A program made the translations under genes and the position numbers. A stretch of DNA of 23,167 bases from a virus, in the IMG/VR virus record IMGVR_UViG_3300001349_001572, positions 1 to 23,167 of that record; one strand, 5' to 3'. Shown piece by piece: positions 13,924 to 18,551 of this stretch; the stretch's first letter is position 1; each line of letters opens with the position of its first letter. Under the pieces are notes generated by a model. That model did no database searches and was not told the DNA's origin. It saw only the letters and a list, made by a program, of their open reading frames with translations.

Positions 13924-14009
13924 TGCCCGAGGAGGGATTTGAACCCTACAATTCTAACGCTCTCTGGTCGCCTTGACCACGTTAGTTATCTGCAACCGTA
14001 CAGTCGGGC
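13924..14009 (-). tRNA. Non-canonical tRNA-like RNA (possible degenerate or unusual tRNA)
   Basis: The 86-nt stretch has a strong tRNA 3' half: T-loop TTCAAAT closed by AGGG/CCCT, then CTCGGGC, which pairs with a 5' GCCCGA (6 bp, then C-C). A D-arm-like CTGT/GCAG hairpin with GG in the loop is present. The middle is not normal: CTAACG/CGTTAG plus an inner TGGTC/GACCA stem form one long arm with a 5-nt bulge, and no 7-nt anticodon loop with U33 is found. Total length is that of a class II tRNA. CCA is not encoded. It may be a tRNA pseudogene, a tRNA with an insertion in the anticodon loop, or a tRNA mimic. Its 5' end abuts the stop codon of the 31-aa ORF. Confidence 0.5.
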
Positions 14010-14104
14010 TAATAAGGTGAAGAAAGAGGAGGTGGTTTGATTTCGCTCTCGATAATTTGAGGATCCTCATACGAAACCAACAATGTTATTATCAAAATAA
14101 GCAC
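14009..14104 (-). CDS. Putative 31-aa membrane peptide (GTG start)
   Basis: AGGAGG (14109-14114) lies 4 nt before a GTG at 14104. The product is MLILIITLLVSYEDPQIIES and a Pro-rich end (KPPPLSSPY). The N-terminus is one short hydrophobic helix like those of the two lipoproteins at 10008-10443, but without a cysteine. The frame extends upstream to 14206, but that part overlaps the structured RNA and looks non-coding. The TAG stop overlaps the first base of the tRNA-like RNA. It is supported only by the ribosome site and composition. Confidence 0.45.
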   Translation of the reverse strand: MLILIITLLVSYEDPQIIESEIKPPPLSSPY

Positions 14105-14174
14105 ACAACCTCCTGTTTCAAATCTCACGAATTCAGCTTCCAAGGTTCTCTTATGAAAGATTACTAGTCGTGAG

Positions 14175-14204
14175 AAAAAAGGCGGTCTTTTGAAAGGAGA
14201 CCAC
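14175..14204 (-). terminator. Hairpin unit 3 with U-run
   Basis: GTGGTCT pairs with AGACCGC (one G-U) on the minus strand, followed by CUUUUUU. It is the last transcribed of the three related units and could act as an intrinsic terminator. A further 8-bp inverted repeat (TCTCACGA/TCGTGAGA, 14123-14130 and 14168-14175) follows before the 31-aa ORF. Confidence 0.65.
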
Positions 14205-14234
14205 AAAACCTTTTATCAGCCGAGGAGGTTCGAT

Positions 14235-14264
14235 AAAAAAAGCGGCCTTTTGAGAGGTAGCCGC
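14235..14264 (-). terminator. Hairpin unit 2 with U-run
   Basis: GCGGC pairs with GCCGC around a 13-nt loop ending CAAAAG, followed by seven U on the minus strand. AGGTTCG before it and CGAACCT after it (14226-14232 and 14264-14270) can also pair, offering an alternative fold. Confidence 0.68.
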
Positions 14265-14292
14265 GAACCTTCTTATCAGTCAAGGAAAACAG

Positions 14293-14321
14293 GCCGCCTT
14301 TTGGTAGGTAGCGGCAAACCT
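14293..14321 (-). ncRNA. Hairpin/pseudoknot unit 1
   Basis: GCCGC pairs with GCGGC around a 13-nt loop with ACCT and CAAAAG. The upstream AGGT can pair with the loop ACCT. The following U stretch is interrupted (CTGTTTT), so termination would be weaker than in units 2 and 3. Confidence 0.6.
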
Positions 14322-14335
14322 TCAACCTTGGAGTT

Positions 14336-14602
14336 TTAGAACAATCGAATGCTTACATCACGAGATGAACTCGAGATGATTCCAATTTGAGTATTGGAGT
14401 TAAATGTGCGGTATTGTTGACGATCAATGTCCCACACGGTTTCATAGCCGGCTTTTAAGTTTCGTTCACGTAATGTCATGGGGAATACACCATCTGGTGC
14501 TTCTGAAATGCGAACAAAGTTCATTGTTCGTTGTTCTCCACGTTGTGTTACGAAAGTCCCGGTGTGTACGGTCATAGTGTTTGTGTTGTTTGTATTTGTC
14601 AT
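14336..14602 (-). CDS. Small protein, 88 aa, DUF2693-like
   Basis: The start ATG at 14602 has GGGAGG 4 nt upstream and follows the promoter at 14634-14662. An Asn/Thr-rich start (TNTNNTNT) is followed by MTVHTGTFVTQRGEQRTMNFVRI, then YETVWDIDRQQYRTFN and IGIISSSSRDVSIRLF. The pattern of a short beta protein with 'F-T--G--RTMNF' and 'V-D-----RTFN' reminds me of phage DUF2693 proteins (SH3/WYL-like small beta folds). This is recall and weak. Its own promoter suggests strong early expression. The structured RNA begins a few bases after its stop and is probably on the same transcript. Confidence 0.78.
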   Translation of the reverse strand: MTNTNNTNTMTVHTGTFVTQRGEQRTMNFVRISEAPDGVFPMTLRERNLKAGYETVWDIDRQQYRTFNSNTQIGIISSSSRDVSIRLF

Positions 14603-14633
14603 GATTCCTCCCAGAATATTGTTTGACTATTAT

Positions 14634-14662
14634 AATATAACATAGTTTTGATACCTTGTCAA
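14634..14662 (-). promoter_or_regulatory. sigma70-like promoter of the 88-aa gene
   Basis: TTGACA (14657-14662), 17 nt, TATATT (14634-14639), extended TGT, with an A/T tract upstream of the -35. Confidence 0.88.
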
Positions 14663-14681
14663 GTATTTTTTTAAAGTTTTT

Positions 14682-14759
14682 TTACTCTCTATCATCCAGC
14701 CATCGCCAGAATCCAGTAAAGACGATGAAGAAGATAAAGGCTGTTACTAGTAGTTCCAT
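14682..14759 (-). CDS. 25-aa single-pass membrane peptide
   Basis: The sequence MELLVTAFIFFIVFTGFWRW ends LDDRE and a TAA. The ATG at 14759 is preceded by GAGGAAAACAAA, a ribosome site with 7-8 nt spacing, and by a well-placed promoter (14787-14815). About 18 hydrophobic residues form one transmembrane helix with a short charged C-terminus. Such peptides in phages include superinfection, lysis-timing or host-takeover factors; the function here is unknown. It was found by reading the gap between two promoters. Confidence 0.65.
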   Translation of the reverse strand: MELLVTAFIFFIVFTGFWRWLDDRE

Positions 14760-14786
14760 TTTGTTTTCCTCATTTGTTATGTTAAT

Positions 14787-14815
14787 AATATAACACGTTG
14801 AGGATGTGTTGTCAA
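14787..14815 (-). promoter_or_regulatory. sigma70-like promoter of the 25-aa peptide
   Basis: TTGACA (14810-14815), 17 nt, TATATT (14787-14792), extended TGT. It is the downstream member of the tandem pair. Confidence 0.88.
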
Positions 14816-14871
14816 GTTTTTTCTTTAACTTTTTTAAAATGGTTTAAAGTGTTCCTCATTTGTTATACTAT

Positions 14872-14900
14872 AATATAACATGTTGAGGATGTGTTGTCAA
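14872..14900 (-). promoter_or_regulatory. sigma70-like promoter, upstream copy, with dyad
   Basis: TTGACA (14895-14900), 17 nt, TATATT (14872-14877). The TGTTATA/TATAACA dyad (14861-14867 and 14874-14880) is the same as at the SSB promoter. The upstream gene's stop codon TGA (14897-14899) is part of the -35. Confidence 0.87.
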
Positions 14901-15391
14901 GTAAAAAGGCAAACTTTTTTTATAAAAGTTTCATTTTCCCTAATTGAGTCCATCTTTACGGTGAACCAATCATCGTTTGTCTCGCCACCGTCTCTGACTC
15001 TCTCTGCCCACTCTATTTTAGTCTTGATGTATTCCTGTAACTCTTCTTCTGTGTCAAATAGATAAGTTGAGTAGTCCATCCCATCTCTGATGGATTTCTC
15101 ATATTGAGGAAAAAGTTTGATTGCTGTTTTGTAAACTTGTCTGTAGTGTCTTGCGTCTTGCAAGTGTGTCTCTTTCGAAAATGAGACGTAGACTCTAGGT
15201 GAGCCAAACTTTTCCTTTGTTTGTAGCACCGCTATGTTTGACAAGGGCGTGATGTCCGTTGTGTAAGGGGTGTGTCTCGGGCCTATTAGTGCATAGCCAA
15301 TCCAGCTGGCAATAGTCCCTATTGTGTAGAAGTAGTCCTTGTGCTCTTCGCTTTGGCTACCCCACATACTATAGTAAATTTGTTCAGTCAT
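14897..15391 (-). CDS. Hypothetical protein, 164 aa
   Basis: The start ATG at 15391 has GGAG 5 nt upstream and overlaps the previous stop by 8 nt. The N-terminal third is rich in Tyr, Trp, Gly and Ser (MTEQIYYSMWGSQSEE, YTIGTIASWIGYALIG). The centre looks like a beta strand pair (RVYVSFSKETH) and the C-terminal half is helical and charged. No signal peptide or known motif is seen. Its stop codon lies within the -35 box of the promoter at 14872-14900. I do not recognise a family. Confidence 0.8.
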   Translation of the reverse strand: MTEQIYYSMWGSQSEEHKDYFYTIGTIASWIGYALIGPRHTPYTTDITPLSNIAVLQTKEKFGSPRVYVSFSKETHLQDARHYRQVYKTAIKLFPQYEKSIRDGMDYSTYLFDTEEELQEYIKTKIEWAERVRDGGETNDDWFTVKMDSIRENETFIKKVCLFT

Positions 15392-15554
15392 TCATTCTCC
15401 ATTGGTTTCCGACATAAAAAATGTCTTTTATTTTTTTTTTGACTTCATCTCCGGTAACAAAGTAAATTGTCGCCTCTTCATTCATTATTCTTTTGATTTG
15501 GCCTGTGAGCTTTCTCTTGTTACACCAAACGTCATCTCCTCTTTTAAGTCTCAT
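15384..15554 (-). CDS. Small SH3-like protein, 56 aa
   Basis: The sequence starts MRLKRGDDVWCNKRKLTGQI and ends with YVGNQWRMND. The RGDDVW start and short beta-rich body suggest a small SH3-like fold, a distant relative in style of the GDL/GIV proteins elsewhere in the window. The ATG at 15554 overlaps the end of the preceding gene by 11 nt, and the stop overlaps the next start by 8 nt, so translation is probably coupled. It exactly fills the gap between two good genes in the same orientation, which supports it. Confidence 0.68.
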   Translation of the reverse strand: MRLKRGDDVWCNKRKLTGQIKRIMNEEATIYFVTGDEVKKKIKDIFYVGNQWRMND

Positions 15555-15735
15555 CACCTTTCATTTTCTCCAAAAATTGTTTTAGCGATACAATGTACTC
15601 AACAATCTCAAAAAGTTTCGAACACATGTAATCTTGATCTTTCTCACTACCTTCTTCACTAGCCAATATGATGAGGAGCCTTGTTTCGGCATCCATCATC
15701 TCTCTTAGCTCTTTCTTTATTTCTTTTCTCGTCAT
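15544..15735 (-). CDS. Small coiled-coil protein, 63 aa
   Basis: The ATG at 15735 has GAGGA 8 nt upstream. The chain is one or two charged helices (TRKEIKKELREMMDAETRLL and FEIVEYIVSLKQFLEKMKGD) with a short Gly-containing turn, so it is probably a helical hairpin. It has no recognisable motif. It overlaps the end of the 15659-16024 frame by 77 nt and the next gene by 11 nt. Confidence 0.72.
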   Translation of the reverse strand: MTRKEIKKELREMMDAETRLLIILASEEGSEKDQDYMCSKLFEIVEYIVSLKQFLEKMKGDET

Positions 15736-16024
15736 TTATACATTCCTCTATTAACTTTACAAGCTTGGAGTCAATCGCCCATGGCGCTCCATTAATAAGT
15801 AACATGGTTGTACCGTAACATTCTCTTATTTTCTCGATTTTATCGATGTTATAATGATTGACGAGTTTTTTTACTTCAGAATAACTCTTGAACGTAGTGA
15901 GTGTAGTGTTTCGCGATGTAAAAGTTTGGGTCAGAGGATCTCCAAATGGCAAAAGAAGACTCTCTATCTTTCGCAATGTTCTCTCGAACAATCTGTTGAC
16001 ACGTTGGCAAAATTGTTTCATCAT
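15659..16024 (-). CDS. Possible overprinted gene, up to 121 aa
   Basis: The C-terminal half (SEVKKLVNHYNIDKIEKIRE, TTMLLINGAPWAID, KLVKLIEECINDEKRNKERA) fills the gap between the tubulin-like gene and the 63-aa gene and looks like protein. The only ATG with a ribosome site (AGAGGA 8 nt upstream of 16024) would make its first 49 codons overlap the tubulin-like gene in another frame. An excellent promoter (16053-16081) is placed just right for that start. The overlapped part is less protein-like and the ribosome site also encodes Glu-Glu-Asp of the tubulin frame, so the true start may lie further in (for example ATG MLLING). It overlaps the 63-aa gene by 77 nt. Confidence 0.5.
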   Translation of the reverse strand: MMKQFCQRVNRLFERTLRKIESLLLPFGDPLTQTFTSRNTTLTTFKSYSEVKKLVNHYNIDKIEKIRECYGTTMLLINGAPWAIDSKLVKLIEECINDEKRNKERAKRDDGCRNKAPHHIG

Positions 16025-16688
16025 TATCTAAATCCTCTTCTTCTATGTTCATATAATAACACGTCTCGGTAACATTGTCAAGCGTAAAGAGCATTTTTTC
16101 TTCTGCGTCTTGTAGGTCTGCTATTGAGATGGTTGAGATTCTAGAGTGAGACTTTGTTTTGTGAATTCGTCCGTAATCACTCTTTACATTTGTACAATAA
16201 TTCAGATTCTGGAATGTGGAATAGATGAAGAAATTGACTTTTTCGTAATAGTTTGTGATTGGACCTGATCCATTCATCTGCAGCATGGTTTTGTTATCTA
16301 GAACCAGCATTTCTTTTATCTTTCCCGATCTTGCATATTCCTGCAAGACATGGAAGTGAACTCGGTGCCTTAACTTCTCTTGTGGATCTGCGAATTCTAA
16401 ATCAGGCACAACATAGACAACGCTCATTTGGTGGCTCGAGAATGCCTCTAGAACACGTAGTGAAGCTCCAGCGACCTTACCACTCCCACACAGGAACAAA
16501 ACGCCTTCAGGGTGAGATTTGAGTCCTCTAGACTTAATCTTGATTGGGTGCTCGTCATATTCCTCAACTGTCTCTCGAGCATCAATGCCGTCGTTTTCGT
16601 CAAGAATTATTACTTTATAATTTTTTGTATGAGGTTTGAACAATTTGACGATGTTCTTTCCTGCTTCTCCTAATCCTACTAAGATCAT
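15876..16688 (-). CDS. Divergent tubulin/FtsZ-superfamily protein, 270 aa
   Basis: Start at 16688: AGGAG lies 6 nt upstream and the preceding stop is 1 nt away. The chain follows the tubulin/FtsZ GTPase order: MILVGLGEAGKNIVKLF (T1-like glycine loop, cf. GVGGGGGNAV), VIILD, then VLFLCGSGKVAGASLRVLE (64-81, cf. the GGGTGTGAAPVVAE signature), SVVYVVPDLEFADPQEKLRH (cf. TVAVVTKPFPFEGRRR) and EMLVLDNKTML (126-136, cf. LIVIPNDKLL). A second strand-rich part with RISTISIADLQ may match the activation domain. The signature loop is altered, so GTP binding is uncertain. Phage relatives (PhuZ, TubZ) form filaments that position DNA. The assignment rests on ordered similarity by eye. The promoter at 16053-16081 lies inside the gene. 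Confidence 0.75.
   Translation of the reverse strand: MILVGLGEAGKNIVKLFKPHTKNYKVIILDENDGIDARETVEEYDEHPIKIKSRGLKSHPEGVLFLCGSGKVAGASLRVLEAFSSHQMSVVYVVPDLEFADPQEKLRHRVHFHVLQEYARSGKIKEMLVLDNKTMLQMNGSGPITNYYEKVNFFIYSTFQNLNYCTNVKSDYGRIHKTKSHSRISTISIADLQDAEEKMLFTLDNVTETCYYMNIEEEDLDNDETILPTCQQIVRENIAKDRESSFAIWRSSDPNFYIAKHYTHYVQELF
16053..16081 (-). promoter_or_regulatory. Intragenic sigma70-like promoter
   Basis: TTGACA (16076-16081), 17 nt, TATTAT (16053-16058), with TGT before the -10, the same design as the intergenic promoters although it is inside the tubulin-like reading frame. It would drive the small genes at 14897-16024. Confidence 0.7.
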
Positions 16689-16689
16689 T

Positions 16690-16896
16690 TCACTCTCCTG
16701 CTTTTTTAACATATAATGTTGGAATTGTAACTATCTTTTCAGAGGCAAAGATAAAAACTCTTACTGACGGTAGGCTGATTTGGTTTGGATAAGGAAAAAT
16801 CTCTAAAACAATTCCCAAATCTCCATTTTGGTATCCAAAGAGCGATCTCTCGTCCCATGGGCTTTTAGCAATTGTGATTAAATCACCTTTTTTCAT
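16690..16896 (-). CDS. Small SH3-like protein, tandem copy 3, 68 aa
   Basis: It starts MKKGDLITIAKSPWD, with GYQNGDLGIVLEI in the middle and a hydrophobic end (EKIVTIPTLYVKKAGE). It shares the GD-[LV]...GY-x-[DNT]-G-[DH]-[IL]-GI-V layout with the two preceding genes, so the three are probably ancient tandem duplicates that have diverged strongly. It overlaps the previous gene by 14 nt and is followed after 1 nt by the tubulin-like start. Probable small beta barrel; function unknown. Confidence 0.8.
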   Translation of the reverse strand: MKKGDLITIAKSPWDERSLFGYQNGDLGIVLEIFPYPNQISLPSVRVFIFASEKIVTIPTLYVKKAGE

Positions 16897-17101
16897 CTGA
16901 TTCGCTCAACAATCTCATAAAACTTCTCAGGACTGGGTGTATATCTTCACTATGAAAAAAGAATATTTCATAAATTGGATCTCTAGAGTCTACTGTTGTA
17001 ATTCTCATTTTTACCACCATCCCAATATGACCCGTAGTATATGTTGACCAAGACCAGTCAGGTAATGACTCAACTATTATTATCAGATCTCCTACTTTCA
17101 C
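16883..17101 (-). CDS. Small SH3-like protein, tandem copy 2, 72 aa
   Basis: I chose the GTG at 17101 because AAGGG lies 6 nt upstream; a TTG at 17104 is the alternative. The protein reads MKVGDLIIIVES, then TYTTGHIGMVVKM and a beta-rich part (YEIFFFHSED), ending in a charged helix. It has the same layout as its neighbours on both sides. No known domain beyond a likely SH3/KOW-like fold. Confidence 0.78.
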   Translation of the reverse strand: MKVGDLIIIVESLPDWSWSTYTTGHIGMVVKMRITTVDSRDPIYEIFFFHSEDIHPVLRSFMRLLSESDEKR

Positions 17102-17104
17102 CAA

Positions 17105-17293
17105 TCACCCTTTCTCATCAACTGTTCTCAGCTCTTCAGGCCAAAATGGGACTGTGATGTCATTTCGCATGAGAACCCAACAGATCTCACACTTTGGACT
17201 GACTTGTTCGATATTGACAATGATGCCAATGTCACCATCTTTATATCCAGACGTTTGATTACTTTCTAGAACTACAACATCGCCTACTTCCAT
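17105..17293 (-). CDS. Small SH3-like protein, tandem copy 1, 62 aa
   Basis: The ATG at 17293 has GGAG 5 nt upstream and overlaps the end of the polymerase gene by 10 nt. The sequence reads MEVGDVVVLESNQTSGYKDGDIGIIVNIEQV, a short linker with two cysteines (KCEICW), then VPFWPEELRTVDEKG. The final 'FWPEELR' resembles 'VPEEVLR' in the protein at 600-848, linking the two loci. Probable SH3-like beta barrel; function unknown. Confidence 0.8.
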   Translation of the reverse strand: MEVGDVVVLESNQTSGYKDGDIGIIVNIEQVSPKCEICWVLMRNDITVPFWPEELRTVDEKG

Positions 17294-18474
17294 TTGAACT
17301 CCTTCATGTCGCCAAGATTTTTACCCAAAGAACAGTTTGTCTTAAATCTACCTAGTTTGGTATCACTAAACATCTCAACAAGTTCCGGGATTAGGCGCCT
17401 GTCATCTTTGTGTAGGTCGATGACAACGCTATCATGAACAACGAAAGCAACATGGGATCTCGTTGCCCTAAGAAAGTTAGAAATTTTGCAAAATCTGTCA
17501 AGGGTGTTGTCACTGGAAGTTGATTGGAGTAGATAGTTGAGTGCCTTGCGAAGGGGACAAGCGATTTGTCTACCGAAAGGGGTTTGAACCGTTTCTCCGT
17601 CATAATGTTCTTCCAAGAGGCTTTGCCTATCGTAGAAATCTGATTGGATAGTTTTGGATTCGGAGTTGTAGAGCCAAGCAAATAATTTTGTTTTAGCTTC
17701 TTCTCGGCTAAGTTCTTGTTTAAAAATGTTTTTAATGTTCCATTCATGAATGTCCTCCTCGGGTTGAATGTGATTCTGTAGTGCCAACATTGTTCTCACT
17801 TCCGCTGCATTGAAGTCCAATTCTAAAAACGCATGGTTGTTTGGCCTAACGTGTTTCTTCAACTCTCCTTTGAGATTTAAGATTGGAAAAGAGTTTTTCT
17901 TGGTTGTCAATCGTCCTGTGATGGTTCCAAAGATGTTGAAGTCAACATTTGGTTTCGAGTCACCGAACTGATCATAAAGTTGTTTTGCTTTCAGGTCATC
18001 AGCAGCAGCGACGTAAACAGCAAACGAGTTTAGGTTCACTGGATGCTTTCTCAATTCCTTCACGGCTGCTTGTGTACGTTTTAGTAAAGTGTAGTGTCGA
18101 GGTTTCTCGATATTATCAAACACCCATTTTGTGATCTCGTTTTTGGTGTCGAAGTAATGTCGTAAATGCTTTTTAGGAATGAGATCGTAAAAGCAAACAT
18201 CTGAAATGTCAATTAGTGATGTGCCAATCGCCTTGTAATGGCTCTTAAGGAGTTTGTTTGCCTCTTCCCAACGTTGAGATAGGTGAGGTGGACAAACGTC
18301 GTTCAGCGGCTTACCAGCCACCAGCAATTGGGCATAATCAATGTCCATGCCGTAGAGATGATCTGAGTAACCCCAAGTCTTCGAAAGCCCGTTTGGAATC
18401 TTGTCCCAAATAAACTGTCCGTCAAGGTAAGTTCCTGCACAATCGAATTTGTTGTCTAAAAGTTGAAAAAACAT
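17284..18474 (-). CDS. Short family A DNA polymerase (polymerase domain only)
   Basis: The 396-residue protein carries the palm and fingers of PolA: TGRLTTKKNSFPILNLKG (186-203), motif A FLELDFNAAEVRTML (Asp220, Glu225), motif B REEAKTKLFAWLY (Arg257, Lys261, Phe265, Tyr269, the R-x3-K-x3-F-x3-Y spacing) and motif C VVHDSVVID (His347, Asp348). The usual HDE reads HDS. PLRKALNYLLQSTSSD matches the O1/Q helix region. There is no 3'-5' exonuclease domain and only about 180 residues precede the palm, shorter than T7 (704) or PolI. The start at 18474 has GGAGG 9 nt upstream, after the promoter at 18523-18551. A separate 5' nuclease lies at 6337-7287. It may be the replicative or an accessory repair polymerase. 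Confidence 0.9.
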   Translation of the reverse strand: MFFQLLDNKFDCAGTYLDGQFIWDKIPNGLSKTWGYSDHLYGMDIDYAQLLVAGKPLNDVCPPHLSQRWEEANKLLKSHYKAIGTSLIDISDVCFYDLIPKKHLRHYFDTKNEITKWVFDNIEKPRHYTLLKRTQAAVKELRKHPVNLNSFAVYVAAADDLKAKQLYDQFGDSKPNVDFNIFGTITGRLTTKKNSFPILNLKGELKKHVRPNNHAFLELDFNAAEVRTMLALQNHIQPEEDIHEWNIKNIFKQELSREEAKTKLFAWLYNSESKTIQSDFYDRQSLLEEHYDGETVQTPFGRQIACPLRKALNYLLQSTSSDNTLDRFCKISNFLRATRSHVAFVVHDSVVIDLHKDDRRLIPELVEMFSDTKLGRFKTNCSLGKNLGDMKEFKWK

Positions 18475-18490
18475 CTGCGGTGTCCTCCGT

Positions 18491-18535
18491 AATATGTTAT
18501 AATGTATTGTAGTGGTTACTATAAGATAACATATT
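18491..18535. repeat. 10-bp inverted repeat spanning the polA start site
   Basis: AATATGTTAT (18491-18500) and ATAACATATT (18526-18535) are perfect inverted copies 25 nt apart. The right arm overlaps the -10, the left arm lies in the early leader. The layout is like that at 2741-2806. Confidence 0.75.
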
Positions 18536-18551
18536 GGAGGTGAGCTGTCAA
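18523..18551 (-). promoter_or_regulatory. sigma70-like promoter of the polymerase operon
   Basis: TTGACA (18546-18551), 17 nt, TATCTT (18523-18528), TGT before the -10. The stop codon of the upstream gene (18548-18550) is inside the -35. Confidence 0.86.

Larger units (their letters stand above)
14139..14332 (-). ncRNA. Structured RNA with three pseudoknot-like units closed by a 9-bp helix
   Basis: The region codes for nothing convincing. TCCAAGGTT (14324-14332) is a perfect inverted match to AACCTTGGA (14139-14147) on the minus strand and could close the whole element. Inside are three related units (14293-14321, 14235-14269, 14175-14210). Two units have identical geometry: AGGT, 2 nt, a 5-nt stem strand, T, ACCT, an 8-nt A-rich loop ending CAAAAG, then the second stem strand. 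AGGT/ACCT can pair across the hairpin, giving an H-type pseudoknot. Stems vary with compensation (GCCGC/GCGGC, GCGGC/GCCGC, GTGGT/ACCGC). The third unit replaces AGGT/ACCT with AAAGG/CCTTT. U-rich stretches follow the units. Roles as a riboswitch-like regulator, terminator array or stable small RNA are inference. Confidence 0.65.
14768..14902. repeat. Tandem duplication of a promoter and ribosome site
   Basis: Bases 14768-14817 and 14854-14902 are near-identical (about 48 bp with three substitutions and one 1-nt indel). Each copy holds the whole -35 to -10 and the following AACAAATGAGG. Only the downstream copy is followed by a clear gene. Confidence 0.88.

Noticed and set aside
13924-14009. 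A normal tRNA with an assigned anticodon
   Set aside because: No standard 7-nt anticodon loop with U33 can be drawn; reading GGT (Thr) requires assuming a roughly 15-nt intron, for which there is no evidence.
14105-14206. Upstream extension of the 31-aa peptide to a 65-aa protein starting at 14206
   Set aside because: The extension runs through unit 3 of the structured RNA, is basic and Arg/Phe-rich without a ribosome site, while AGGAGG sits just before the GTG at 14104.
14175-14332. CRISPR array
   Set aside because: The three repeated units are hairpins with compensatory changes and unequal spacing, not identical direct repeats with unique spacers, and no cas gene is present.
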